Positions 33,312 through 44,092 are shown, numbered from the stretch's first letter. The stretch is DNA of 64,000 nt from DATLMR01 sp035634255 (GCA_035634255.1 DASQDI010000153.1:1-64000), one strand, 5' to 3'. Numbers and translations: made by a program. Notes: generated from the sequence alone by a model not told the origin.

Positions 33312-35413
33312 TAGAAGCGGGACAAAAGATAAGAGAGTTCGAGCGGCGGGTGATGTGGCGCAAGCGGTGGCTCGCGTTGCAGGACCGACTCGCGCTCGCC
33401 CTGACCGTCGGCGGTCTGTTGTCGGCGGCCTTCGTCCTTTACGTCAGACTGAGGGTGGTTGACTTCCCAGTCTGGGCGATAGCCGCCGCCGTGTTCGGCG
33501 TAATTGCCGCCGCCCTCGGCGTGCTCTGGTACGCCACCCGCGCGCGCGAGCGCGAAGCCGCTTTCCTGATCGACGAGGCTCTGGGCCTCGAAGACCGCGT
33601 CTCTTCCGCCGCCCTGATCATCGAGCGCGGGGGGCCGGGCAGGGAAGTCGAGCACGCCCTGCTCGACGATGCCGCCCAATATATCTCGGGCAAGGAAGCC
33701 TCGGAGGTGTTGCCGTACCGCCTGCCGCGGTGGTACGGGCTTGCGGCGGCCGGGCTCGTCGTGCTCGGCGTCGCGATCTTCATCCCTCAAAAATCTTTGC
33801 CCGGAGGCGAGGCGCTCGCCGAGGAACGCGCCAGCATCGAGATTGCGGGCGAGCAGCTTGAGCAGGCGGCGCAGGAGGTCGAACAGATCGCGCCGCGCGG
33901 GACCGAGACGGCGACCCTGGCGCAGGAGCAGGCGGAGCTTGGGCGGGCCTTGCGCCGCTCGAATGACACGCGGGCCGAAGCTCTGAAGAAGCTGGGCACG
34001 CTCGGCGAGCGCATACAGCAGCGCCACGACGAGCTCGCGAGCACGCGCGCCGACGAGATAGTGAGCATCGCGCAGAAGCGTTTGGGCTCGGCGCTCGCGT
34101 CGATTTCAAAGCCTCCCGCGAGGTCGAACGCTAAGGCAAGCGAACAGCCCGAGCCCGGAACCGATCAGGACAAGAGCGGGGTCGAGGGGTCTCCCGACGC
34201 GGGGCAGGGCGACCGTAAAGATGTCGATTCCGCGGCGAAGCCGAAGGGGAAAGATGCCGCCGGCAAGCCTGAGAACAGTAAAGACCGGCAGCCAAAACCT
34301 TCTAATATAAAAGAGCCGAAAGACGGGGCGGAAAGTAAGAGCGAAGATTCTGCGAAAGGCGCGGACGCGGGCGGGAAGTCGGGCCAACCGGCGGACAAAG
34401 GGGCGGATAAACAGAAGCCCTCTTCCGAGGCCGGGCAGTCGGGCGCGAATCAACAAAGCTCCGGCCAGAAAACCTCTCAGGAAAAAGGCTCTGAAGAGAA
34501 AGGGTCTCAAGAGAAAAGCTCGGGGCAGAAGTCACCCGCCGAGGCTCCGAAAGGCGAGGGGCCGGGCGAGGAACCCAAGCGCGAGCCGGAGGCGGCCGCG
34601 GAACAGAAGGATTCCGGCCTCTTTCCTACCATCTCGAATTTGCCGAATGCGGTCACCAATGCGGTGACGGAACAGGCGGCGAAGGCACTCCCGAGCCTTT
34701 CGGAGCAACTGCTCAAGAAGGCCGAGCAGCTTCGCGCGAACGAGCTGAAGCCCGAAGACATTCAGCAGCTTCGGCAGGCGGCCGAGTTTCTCGCGAAAGA
34801 CCTGTCGCAGATCGCCCAGTCGAAAGAGCTTCTGCAGGCAGTCGAACAGATGGCCCGCCAGATAAACCCCGAGCGGCTCGAAAGGGTCGCGGAGCAGTTG
34901 CTGAACCAGGAGAAGGTCCGCAAGGAACTGGAAGCTGCCGCGCGCCTGCTGTCGCAGAATCGGCAGATCAGAGACTTTGTCGCGGGCCTCCAACGAGACC
35001 TTGAAAAGTTAGAAAAGCCGGATCAGCCGGGCAATCGCGGCCCCAACGGCGGGGACGAGAAAGGCCCTCAACTCGGGGGCAACAGGCCCGGCCAGGACGG
35101 CACGGGGGCCGGGAGGGGCGGGGGCCGTAACCCGCGAGGCGGGCCGCAGAATCCCGCGGCCGGAGATTCCCTGAACGGGAAAGGGAAAGAGACCCGGGTG
35201 GGCGGCGTTCTCGAGCGCAAGCCGGGCGGAGAGTACCTCTACCTTCAGACGAGGCCCGGCACCGGCGCGGCGCGCCTGCCTTACTCTTCGGCCTACCCGC
35301 AGTACCGCCGCCAGGCCGAGCGCTCCGTCGAGCGGAGCAACGTCCCGCCGCACATGCGGTCGGTCGTCCGAAACTATTTCGACGCGATCAACCCAGACGG
35401 CAGGAAGCAGTGA
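33308..35413 (+). CDS. Membrane protein with two N-terminal helices and a long charged low-complexity region (DUF4175-like)
   Basis: A 701-residue protein whose GTG start at 33308 overlaps the permease stop and has AGGA seven bases before it; longer readings of the frame are rejected. Two membrane helices lie near residues 30-75, and a third hydrophobic segment (WYGLAAAGLVVLGVAIFI) lies near residue 140. A coiled-coil stretch follows, then about 180 residues of Lys/Glu/Ser/Gln-rich low complexity (repeats such as SQEKGSEEKGS), a second helical domain rich in Gln/Leu, and a Gly-rich C-terminus with YLQTRPGTGAARLPYSS. This resembles the DUF4175/TIGR02302-type large membrane proteins that occur beside MoxR and DUF58 genes. 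The function is unknown. Confidence 0.7.
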   Translation: MIEAGQKIREFERRVMWRKRWLALQDRLALALTVGGLLSAAFVLYVRLRVVDFPVWAIAAAVFGVIAAALGVLWYATRAREREAAFLIDEALGLEDRVSSAALIIERGGPGREVEHALLDDAAQYISGKEASEVLPYRLPRWYGLAAAGLVVLGVAIFIPQKSLPGGEALAEERASIEIAGEQLEQAAQEVEQIAPRGTETATLAQEQAELGRALRRSNDTRAEALKKLGTLGERIQQRHDELASTRADEIVSIAQKRLGSALASISKPPARSNAKASEQPEPGTDQDKSGVEGSPDAGQGDRKDVDSAAKPKGKDAAGKPENSKDRQPKPSNIKEPKDGAESKSEDSAKGADAGGKSGQPADKGADKQKPSSEAGQSGANQQSSGQKTSQEKGSEEKGSQEKSSGQKSPAEAPKGEGPGEEPKREPEAAAEQKDSGLFPTISNLPNAVTNAVTEQAAKALPSLSEQLLKKAEQLRANELKPEDIQQLRQAAEFLAKDLSQIAQSKELLQAVEQMARQINPERLERVAEQLLNQEKVRKELEAAARLLSQNRQIRDFVAGLQRDLEKLEKPDQPGNRGPNGGDEKGPQLGGNRPGQDGTGAGRGGGRNPRGGPQNPAAGDSLNGKGKETRVGGVLERKPGGEYLYLQTRPGTGAARLPYSSAYPQYRRQAERSVERSNVPPHMRSVVRNYFDAINPDGRKQ

Positions 35414-35452
35414 GCCGGTTCCTTTTGAATCTCTTTAATAATCGAGGAGACG

Positions 35453-35938
35453 ATGGACCAGAGAGATAAAGACAGAATCCTGTGGAACCTCAAGTCACTC
35501 CCGCAGGAGCTTGAAGACCTGTTAGAGGGGCTTGACGAAGAGACTTTGAGATGGCGGCCCATCCCGAACAAGTGGTCGATCAAAGAGATCATGTGCCACC
35601 TGCGCGACATGGAGCGGGAGGCGTACCTCGCGCGCTACAACCGCATACTCTCCGAAGAGAATCCCAGGATGCCGAACGTGGACCAGAACCGACTCGCCTA
35701 CGAGGGCGATTACCTGAATCAGGACGCGAAGGCCGCGCTCGACGAGTTCAAGAGGCTGCGCGCAGAGACGGTGCGGACCCTTGAGTCCGCGCCCCCCGAG
35801 CAGTGGTCGCGCGCGGGCCTTCACGAGGCCGAAGGCCCCATGACCGTCGAGCAGCTGGTCGTGCGACAGATCAAGGGGAATGACCTGAACCACCTCGTTC
35901 AGATGAAGGACATCGTTCGCCTCAAGATGCCGTGGTGA
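35453..35938 (+). CDS. DinB/YfiT-like four-helix protein
   Basis: A 161-residue protein of the DinB-like metalloenzyme superfamily. The pattern is a four-helix bundle: LPQELEDLLEGLDEETLRWR, then WSIKEIMCHLRDMEREAYLA with a metal-binding His candidate, and a later helix VRQIKGNDLNHLVQMKDI with another. Members act as thiol-dependent transferases or stress proteins, and many have no known role. A GAGGAG ribosome site precedes the ATG. It sits 39 bases after the membrane protein and 7 bases before the MoxR gene, so it is co-transcribed with that cluster. Confidence 0.8.
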   Translation: MDQRDKDRILWNLKSLPQELEDLLEGLDEETLRWRPIPNKWSIKEIMCHLRDMEREAYLARYNRILSEENPRMPNVDQNRLAYEGDYLNQDAKAALDEFKRLRAETVRTLESAPPEQWSRAGLHEAEGPMTVEQLVVRQIKGNDLNHLVQMKDIVRLKMPW

Positions 35939-35945
35939 CCTCCTT

Positions 35946-36983
35946 ATGCAAACACTCGGAGAGATAAAGAAGAGAGTCGATCAGTACGTCGGCAAGTTCG
36001 ACGCCCTGCGGGCGGAGATCGCCCGAGTAATAGTCGGGCAGACGGAGATAGTCGAGAGCACCCTGCTCGCGCTCATGGCGGGCGGGCACGTCCTTCTGGA
36101 AGGCGTGCCGGGGCTCGGAAAGACCCTGCTCGTGCGGACGCTCGCGGAGGCGATGGGGCTCGACTTTTCGCGCGTCCAGTTCACCCCCGACCTTATGCCC
36201 GCCGATATCGTAGGCACGAACATCATCGTGGAAGGCGAGAGCGGGGATAAGGTCTTTCAGTTCCAGCCCGGCCCCGTCTTCACCAACCTCCTGCTCGCCG
36301 ACGAGATCAACCGCGCCACCCCCAAGACGCAGTCGGCCCTGCTCGAAGCCATGCAGGAGCGGCAGGTGACCGTCGGCGGGAAGACCTACAAGCTGGACGA
36401 AATCTTCTTCGTGCTCGCCACCCAGAACCCTCTTGAGATGGAAGGCACCTACCCTCTGCCGGAAGCTCAGCTCGACCGCTTCATCTATAAACTGATCATC
36501 GACTTCCCGACGCGGACGGACCTGATCGAAGTGCTGAGGCGCACGACCGACGAGGAGACCCGCCGCGCGGAGAAGATACTTCAGCCCGAAGAACTGCTCG
36601 AAATGCGCAGGCTGGTCCGCGAAGTCATAATCGCCCCGCACGTCGAAGAGCTTGCCGCGGACCTCCTCCTCCGCACTCACCCCGCGAACCCGGACGCGCC
36701 CGCGACGGTCAAAAAGTACGTGAGGTTCGGGGCGAGCCCGCGCGGCGCGCAGGCCATCGTCCTCACGGCCAAGGCGAGGGCGTTGCTCTCCGCCCGGTAT
36801 AACGTCAGCACGGGAGACATATTGGCGGTCGCGAGGCCCTCGCTCCGCCACCGGATGATCCTGAATTTCGAAGGGGAGGCCGACGGCATCAGCACCGACG
36901 CGATCCTCGATGAAGTGCTCGATTCGGCGGCTCGCCTGCAAAAGACCGGCAGGGCCCCCGAGACCGAAGGGTCCAAAGCCTGA
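35946..36983 (+). CDS. MoxR-type AAA+ ATPase
   Basis: A 345-residue AAA+ ATPase with Walker A EGVPGLGKTLLVR near residue 55, Walker B LLADEINRATPKTQSALLEAM and the second region ATQNPLEMEGTYPLPEAQLDR, all hallmarks of the MoxR family. MoxR ATPases act as chaperones that mature metal-cofactor or VWA/DUF58 proteins. It is directly followed (14 bases) by a DUF58 gene, the classic pair. Confidence 0.93.
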   Translation: MQTLGEIKKRVDQYVGKFDALRAEIARVIVGQTEIVESTLLALMAGGHVLLEGVPGLGKTLLVRTLAEAMGLDFSRVQFTPDLMPADIVGTNIIVEGESGDKVFQFQPGPVFTNLLLADEINRATPKTQSALLEAMQERQVTVGGKTYKLDEIFFVLATQNPLEMEGTYPLPEAQLDRFIYKLIIDFPTRTDLIEVLRRTTDEETRRAEKILQPEELLEMRRLVREVIIAPHVEELAADLLLRTHPANPDAPATVKKYVRFGASPRGAQAIVLTAKARALLSARYNVSTGDILAVARPSLRHRMILNFEGEADGISTDAILDEVLDSAARLQKTGRAPETEGSKA

Positions 36984-36997
36984 TAACTTTCTTCCCG

Positions 36998-37969
36998 ATG
37001 GAAAAGAAGAAGCCCTTACTCGACCCGGCCTTCCTGAAGAAACTCGACCGTCTGCGAATAAACACGCGGCGCGCTTTCCCCGGCACGATGCGGGGCGAGC
37101 GGCGCTCCACGCGCAGGGGCTCTTCGGTGGAGTTCTCAGACTTCAGGAAGTACGAGGCCGGGGACGACTTCCGCCACGTCGATTGGAACATCTACGCGCG
37201 CCTTGAGCGGCTGATGCTCCGGCAGTTCGTCGAGGAGGAGGATGTGAGGATCGACATCCTGATCGACCAGAGCCGGTCGATGCGGTTCGGGGAGCCCGTC
37301 ACGAAATTCGACTTCGCGAGGAAGACCGCGGCGGCGCTCGCCTTCCTCGGGATCGGGAGCCTTGACCGGGTCGGGGTCATGGCCTTCGACGCGGGCATCA
37401 GGGGCAGGCTGCGCGCGATGCGCGGCCGCGGGCACCTCGTCTCGGTGATCAGCTTTCTCGAGTCTCTCGCGGAGCGCGAAGAAGAGGCCCCCGACCGGGC
37501 CGCCAACCCGGACCCGCAGGCGGAGCCCGCGAGGGCCGACGCCGCGGCCGAGGAGGGGCAGGCCACGAGCCTGAGATCGGCTCTGAGAGCCTACCAGAAG
37601 GCGAACCCCAGGGCGGGCATTCTTTTCATAGTCTCGGACTTTCTCGACCAGAGCGACTTCCGGCAGGAGTTGAAGCTGCTGGCGCACAAAGGTTATGATG
37701 CGAACCTGATTCAGGTGCTCGCGCCGGAGGAACTCGACCCGACGGTCGGGGGGGACCTTCTGCTCGTGGATTCGGAGACCGGCGAGGGGCGGGAAGTCAC
37801 CATAAACGACCGTCTGCTCGCCTCCTACCGCGCGACCCTGAGCGAGTACACCACCTCCCTCGAAAACTTCTGCCGCACGCACGGGGTCGGCTACTCTCTG
37901 ATGTCGGCCGGGGACTCGTTCGAAGACCTTTTAATGAAGAACCTGATCGGGAGCCGCATGGCTTCTTAG
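36998..37969 (+). CDS. DUF58 (VWA-like) domain protein
   Basis: A 323-residue protein of the DUF58 family. The family signature SVEFSDFRKYEAGDDFRHVD continues as WNIYARLERL. A von Willebrand-like metal site follows as DILIDQSRSMRFG (DxSxS pattern), near residue 88. No membrane segment is seen, so it is cytosolic or peripheral. DUF58 proteins are thought to be clients of MoxR ATPases (family knowledge). The operon ends at a hairpin 20 bases after the stop. Confidence 0.9.
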   Translation: MEKKKPLLDPAFLKKLDRLRINTRRAFPGTMRGERRSTRRGSSVEFSDFRKYEAGDDFRHVDWNIYARLERLMLRQFVEEEDVRIDILIDQSRSMRFGEPVTKFDFARKTAAALAFLGIGSLDRVGVMAFDAGIRGRLRAMRGRGHLVSVISFLESLAEREEEAPDRAANPDPQAEPARADAAAEEGQATSLRSALRAYQKANPRAGILFIVSDFLDQSDFRQELKLLAHKGYDANLIQVLAPEELDPTVGGDLLLVDSETGEGREVTINDRLLASYRATLSEYTTSLENFCRTHGVGYSLMSAGDSFEDLLMKNLIGSRMAS

Positions 37970-37988
37970 ATTCAGCCCTTAAAAATAT

Positions 37989-38010
37989 TGGGCAGCCTGG
38001 CGACTGCCCA
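37989..38010 (+). terminator. Hairpin after the MoxR/DUF58 operon
   Basis: TGGGCAG and CTGCCCA with an 8-base loop, 20 bases past the DUF58 stop and followed by TCCCCTTAA. The stem is adequate but the U-run is weak. Confidence 0.5.
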
Positions 38011-38121
38011 TCCCCTTAATAAACTAAGAGTGAATGCGAGAAACCTGAGTGCAAGAGGGTTGCCCTTTTCGACCTCGGGGAAGAAGAGGGCTCGGACTAA
38101 GGAAACGACTTGAGAAAGAAA

Positions 38122-38748
38122 CTAGAGAGCTTCGGACGCCGCCGCCGCGTACTTGAACTTCTCGGCGGCCTGCGCGGGGTCCAGCACCGGATGGTGCGTC
38201 TTGCCATAATTTTCCACGATCTTCTTAACGTAATTCTTCGTCTCGGTGTAATCGGGAACCTGGTTGCCTGACTTTTCGACCGCGCCTTCGCCCGCGTTGT
38301 ACCCGGCGAGCGCCAGCTTCACGTTCCCGTTAAATCTCTTCAGGAGCCACCTGAGGTATTTCGTGCCGCCTTCGATATTCTGTTCGGGGTCGTACACGTC
38401 CTTGACTCCGAACCTCTCGGCCGTCGCGGGGATCATCTGCATCAGACCTTGCGCGTTCTTGTGAGACCGGGCCGCCGTCTTGAAGTTCGACTCCTGGCGG
38501 ATCACGTAGTAGACCAGCTTGGGGTCGACCCCGTGCCTGGCCCCGGCTTCGAGAATCATCTTGTCTAATTCTGGGCTCCCGGAAGTGGGCAGGGTCGTCA
38601 CCGCCTGCGCCTGTATGTCGGCCGCTGCGGTCGGGGCGGCTGCGCGCCCGTGAAATGCGAAACCGGCTACTACCAATGTCAAAACTGCGGATGACTTAAA
38701 AAGGACCTTCAAAGTTCTCCTCATATTCGAGACAAAAAAAGACTGCAT
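38122..38748 (-). CDS. Lytic transglycosylase (Slt family)
   Basis: A 208-residue exported murein hydrolase. The N-terminus has a basic start and a hydrophobic segment (SAVLTLVVAGFAFHGRAAA). The SLT domain has catalytic Glu in YYVIRQESNFKTAARS, the motif KNAQGLMQMIPATAERFG, and KLALAGYNAGEGAVEK. It cuts the glycan strands of peptidoglycan to 1,6-anhydro products in the periplasm. I choose the ATG at 38748 because AGGG lies five bases upstream; a TTG at 38799 would extend it by 17 residues. It is divergent from pgsA. Confidence 0.88.
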   Translation of the reverse strand: MQSFFVSNMRRTLKVLFKSSAVLTLVVAGFAFHGRAAAPTAAADIQAQAVTTLPTSGSPELDKMILEAGARHGVDPKLVYYVIRQESNFKTAARSHKNAQGLMQMIPATAERFGVKDVYDPEQNIEGGTKYLRWLLKRFNGNVKLALAGYNAGEGAVEKSGNQVPDYTETKNYVKKIVENYGKTHHPVLDPAQAAEKFKYAAAASEAL

Positions 38749-39056
38749 TAAACCCTTTACCCCTTGTTCGTTCTTACTGCCCGTTTTTGTTCTTGCCAAC
38801 TTGCCAGGCTGACAACGACGCTTGCCAATTACAACCAGACTTTTATGTCGTCTTGATAGATTGGATAATACTTTGTTCCTTCACAGACATCAAGATATCT
38901 CCAATGATTACAAGGTTTTCGCAATTTTCCCGCAACAGAATCGCAAGAGATAGGGGCCCGCTTTACTGAAACATTTCGGAAGTCAAACAGGCAGAGGGTT
39001 TAGCCTCTAGAACGTGGTTGCTCATCCGGGGAGCCATCAATATAATCCACGCACGC
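38749..39056. other. Divergent spacer between the transglycosylase and pgsA
   Basis: About 300 bases, AT-richer than the surroundings, between two divergent genes. It must hold both promoters, but the -10-like TAATAC near 38866 has no -35 box at an acceptable distance. No gene or RNA is seen. Confidence 0.4.
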
Positions 39057-39680
39057 ATGTCGATGAATCCGGAGAAAATCGAAGAGTCGGTCGGTAGCGG
39101 CCCGGACTCCGCGCGGGTCTGGACCGCGGCGAATGTGCTGACCATTTTCAGAATCGTTCTGATCTTTCCGTTCCTCTATAAGATCAAAGAAGGGGCCTTC
39201 GGGCAGGCGTTGTTTATCTTCTTCGTCGCGAGCGTCACCGATTTCGCGGACGGCTACATCGCGCGAAGGTACGCGCAGCACACGGCTCTGGGCCGGTTCC
39301 TGGACCCGCTCGCGGACAAGCTGCTCACGACCATCGGCTTCGTGGTGATGGCGATACCGCATCCGGGCTTCCCTTCGATCCCGATCTGGCTCGCGGTGGC
39401 CGTGGTCGCCAGAGACCTCCTGATCCTGGCGGGCTCGCTCGTGGTCTACATGCTCACGAGGTTCAAGGACTTCAAGCCGACCCTGCTCGGAAAGGTCAAT
39501 ACCTTTCTCGAACTCGGGCTGATCGTGGTCTTCCTGTTTTTTCATTGGGGGGGCTTTCTGGTCTTCCTCCTCCCCCTCTGTTACGCGATTGTCCTCGTCT
39601 CGGTCGTCGCCTCCGGCGGCCAGTACGTCATCGAGGGGGTGAAGATTTTGCGGAGCCATCAACGCCCCCGACTGTCGTGA
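39057..39680 (+). CDS. pgsA: CDP-diacylglycerol--glycerol-3-phosphate 3-phosphatidyltransferase
   Basis: Makes phosphatidylglycerophosphate from CDP-diacylglycerol, the committed step to phosphatidylglycerol and cardiolipin. The protein has several membrane helices, and the CDP-alcohol phosphotransferase motif DG-x2-AR-x8-G-x3-D-x3-D is complete (DGYIARRYAQHTALGRFLDP followed by LAD). An N-terminal soluble tail of about 20 residues precedes the first helix. The start is uncertain: the ATG at 39057 lacks a clear ribosome site; a TTG at 39018 and an ATG at 39063 are alternatives. Confidence 0.9.
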   Translation: MSMNPEKIEESVGSGPDSARVWTAANVLTIFRIVLIFPFLYKIKEGAFGQALFIFFVASVTDFADGYIARRYAQHTALGRFLDPLADKLLTTIGFVVMAIPHPGFPSIPIWLAVAVVARDLLILAGSLVVYMLTRFKDFKPTLLGKVNTFLELGLIVVFLFFHWGGFLVFLLPLCYAIVLVSVVASGGQYVIEGVKILRSHQRPRLS

Positions 39681-39777
39681 CGCCCCTGCCTCGGGCCGCG
39701 TGAGCAGCAACGCTTTGACAGGGCCGTATCGATCAGAGAGAATCTCTCGCGCTCGATAATCGATTTGAGGTTTAGCC

Positions 39778-41529
39778 TTGGTTTTCAGGTCACTGGGTCT
39801 CACCATAATCGCCGCCTTCGCCGTGGCCGCGACCGTCTTCGCGATGCTGCCCGAGTACAAAGGCATCCGCGCGGGGCGCGCGGACGAAGACTACCTCCAA
39901 TCCAACAAGTGCGTCTCCTGCCACACGGACCATCACGAGTCGTGGGCGCGGACCTACCACAGCCGCATGACTCAGGAGGCCCGGCCCGAGTCGGTGCAGG
40001 GCGATTTCGAGCGCGACAACACATTCGAATACATGGGCGTGAAGGCGAGGATGGAAAAGCGCGGGGGGGCCTTCTCCATGAACCTCACCTTCCCGGATAA
40101 CACGACTCAATCGTTCGTCATCGAGCGCACGGTCGGCTCCCGGAGGATCGAGCAGTACGTGGCGAAGCAGGATGGGCAGTACATCCGCCTGCCGCTCGCC
40201 TACGACCTCGTGAACCGCAGGTGGATGAGCCTCAACGGGTCGTTTTTCTACCCGGACGGAGAGAACTACTTCCAGCATCAGGCCAAGTGGGATGCCAACT
40301 GCGTCTTCTGCCATAACGTAAAGGCCCAGCCCAATTTCGACAGGAAGACCGGCAAGTTCGACTCTGAAGTGACCGAACTGGGCATCGCCTGCGGGTCCTG
40401 CCACGGGCAGGCCGCGGACCACGCGGAGGAGGCGAGCTCGCCCGTGGCGAGGACTCTTTGGAGGCTCTTCGAAGGGAGCCCGACGAAGATCGTCAATCCG
40501 AAAGAACTCTCCCCCGAGCGGTCGATGATGATCTGCGGCCATTGCCACGGCCAGAGGGTCCCCGAGCCATTCGACAGGATTCAGGAGATTTTAGGTAAGG
40601 GCGACCCGTACGACGCGGGGGAGGACCTCTCCTCTTTTTACAAGCCCGTCACGCACGAGACCAGGATAGGGGACTTCTCTTTCGCGAACCGCTTCTGGGC
40701 CAATGGGTCGCCGCGCCTGACCGCTTACGAATATCAGGGGATACTCCGCTCGGCCTGCTTTACGAAAGGCGACCACGCGGACCGGATCAATTGCCTGACC
40801 TGCCACACGATGCACGACGGAGACCCGAAGGGGCAGATCACGCTTGAGAACCGGACCAACAAACCCTGCCTTCAATGCCATCAGCAATACGAGGAGCCCT
40901 CGGCGCTTGCTCAACATACCGGGCACCCGGTCGATTCATCGGGCAGCGCGTGTTACACCTGCCACATGCCCCGCGTCGTCTACGGGATAATGTCGATCCA
41001 CCCGACTCACGACATCACAGTGCCCGACCCCCGTTTGACCGCGACCCAGTCGGTCCCGAACGCCTGCAATCAATGCCACCTCGACAAGTCGGTGAACTGG
41101 TCGATCGAGGCCGTGAATCGCATGTGGCCTCGGCGGTTTGCGGATGCCCGTCGGAGCACTGACGCGCAGTTCGATCTGCCCGAAGGCCCCAGGGCCCTGT
41201 TCGCGGGCGACGCCCTCATGCGCGGGCTCGCGGCCGAGGCTCTGGGCGGGGGCGGCCCCGTCCGGCCTGACCCTCAATGGGCCGGGCCGTTCCTGCTTGA
41301 GGCTTTCACCGACAATTACCCGATTGTCCGATTCTTCGCGGCCAACGGGCTGTCGGCGGGGCATGGGGGGCTACCCAAGCCGGATTACCTCGCCTCCCGC
41401 GAAGCCCGCGAGTCGGCTCTGAACAGGTGGAGGCAGGCCTTCGACCCGTCGTCTCAACACCGCGCGAAGGCGCTCGCCGACCTGCTCAGGAGCAAGCGTA
41501 GGGACGTGGACATAGAAGTGGGGGAGTAG
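39778..41529 (+). CDS. Octaheme c-type cytochrome
   Basis: A 583-residue exported protein with an N-terminal signal or anchor and eight CxxCH heme sites: CVSCH, CVFCH, CGSCH, CGHCH, CLTCH, CLQCH, CYTCH and CNQCH. The spacing is irregular and the region between the first two is a large beta-rich insertion. The C-terminal 110 residues lack heme sites and look like short helical (HEAT-like) repeats. Octaheme proteins of this type in the NrfA/HAO/C554 superfamily act in periplasmic electron transfer or nitrogen/sulfur reduction, but no specific reductase signature is recognised. The TTG start is supported by GAGG seven bases upstream. A small membrane protein follows 27 bases later and may anchor it. 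Confidence 0.88.
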   Translation: MVFRSLGLTIIAAFAVAATVFAMLPEYKGIRAGRADEDYLQSNKCVSCHTDHHESWARTYHSRMTQEARPESVQGDFERDNTFEYMGVKARMEKRGGAFSMNLTFPDNTTQSFVIERTVGSRRIEQYVAKQDGQYIRLPLAYDLVNRRWMSLNGSFFYPDGENYFQHQAKWDANCVFCHNVKAQPNFDRKTGKFDSEVTELGIACGSCHGQAADHAEEASSPVARTLWRLFEGSPTKIVNPKELSPERSMMICGHCHGQRVPEPFDRIQEILGKGDPYDAGEDLSSFYKPVTHETRIGDFSFANRFWANGSPRLTAYEYQGILRSACFTKGDHADRINCLTCHTMHDGDPKGQITLENRTNKPCLQCHQQYEEPSALAQHTGHPVDSSGSACYTCHMPRVVYGIMSIHPTHDITVPDPRLTATQSVPNACNQCHLDKSVNWSIEAVNRMWPRRFADARRSTDAQFDLPEGPRALFAGDALMRGLAAEALGGGGPVRPDPQWAGPFLLEAFTDNYPIVRFFAANGLSAGHGGLPKPDYLASREARESALNRWRQAFDPSSQHRAKALADLLRSKRRDVDIEVGE

Positions 41530-41556
41530 AGAGGCCGGCGGCCGGACGGATAGAAG

Positions 41557-42006
41557 ATGACGAAGAGCAAAGCGGACAGTGAAAAAGCGGAGAATGCGTG
41601 GACTCCGGGGACGGTCTTTCAGGGCTGGGCCTCTATCGCCTTCTGGATGATCTTCGGGCTACTCCTTGAAGGCTTCCTTGGGTATAAGATCCCCGGCTAC
41701 CTGGAGGACGCGCAGAGGCGGGAACTCTTCAGGCTCGCGCACACGCACGGGACTTTCCTCGGCCTGGTCCTCATCGCGGCGGCTCTCACCTTTAAGGTCG
41801 GAGCGTCTGCCCCGCCTCGCCTGGCGGTCCGCGCGCTGCGGGCGGGAGCCATCCTCATGCCTTTAGGCTTCTTTCTGGCCGGAGTCTGGCACCCAGAAGG
41901 CGACCCCGGCATCGCCATCTGGCTCGTCCCCCCTGCCGCCCTGCTCGTCATCTTCGGGGCCATCTCCATCGCCCTATCCGCCCGAAAAAAAAGCTCCGGT
42001 GCCTAA
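41557..42006 (+). CDS. Small four-helix membrane protein
   Basis: A 149-residue integral membrane protein with a hydrophilic N-terminus and four hydrophobic helices (WASIAFWMIFGLLLEGFL, THGTFLGLVLIAAALTF, AGAILMPLGFFLAGVW, WLVPPAALLVIFGAISIALS). A His pair occurs in RLAHTHGTFLG, which could be a heme or metal site. It is 27 bases after the octaheme cytochrome and may be its membrane partner or quinol-side subunit (inference). Not recognised as a known family. Confidence 0.7.
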   Translation: MTKSKADSEKAENAWTPGTVFQGWASIAFWMIFGLLLEGFLGYKIPGYLEDAQRRELFRLAHTHGTFLGLVLIAAALTFKVGASAPPRLAVRALRAGAILMPLGFFLAGVWHPEGDPGIAIWLVPPAALLVIFGAISIALSARKKSSGA

Positions 42007-42060
42007 TTCTTTTAACCTCGCGGCTTTTCAACCGGTATTTATCTACTTTTAATCTCTTAA

Positions 42061-42091
42061 CTTACATGCTTATATGAAACTTGCTTGTAAG
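42061..42091. promoter_or_regulatory. Inverted repeat upstream of the dnaK promoter
   Basis: CTTACATGC (42061-42069) and GCTTGTAAG (42083-42091) are reverse complements at eight of nine positions, with 13 bases between them. They lie 13 bases before the -35 box and could be a second regulator site. Confidence 0.35.
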
Positions 42092-42103
42092 AATGATAAA
42101 AAA

Positions 42104-42124
42104 CTTGACATTAAAACACTCAGA
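42104..42124. promoter_or_regulatory. HAIR-like operator (candidate HspR site) at the dnaK promoter
   Basis: CTTGACA, seven bases, ACTCAGA. The known HspR operator HAIR is CTTGAGT-N7-ACTCAAG; this candidate matches five of seven bases in each half with exactly the same N7 spacing. It overlaps the -35 box of the dnaK promoter, and the operon encodes an HspR homologue (45603-46001). Confidence 0.6.
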
Positions 42125-42133
42125 TTTTAATAT
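42105..42133 (+). promoter_or_regulatory. Sigma-70 promoter of the dnaK operon
   Basis: Perfect TTGACA (42105-42110), 17-base spacer and TAATAT (42128-42133). It is followed by a short leader and the dnaK ribosome site GGAGGGG. One of the best promoters in the window. Confidence 0.85.
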
Positions 42134-42169
42134 TACCTCGACCTAATTAATCTGGAGGGGTTCAAAAAA

Positions 42170-44092
<1,923 letters not shown>

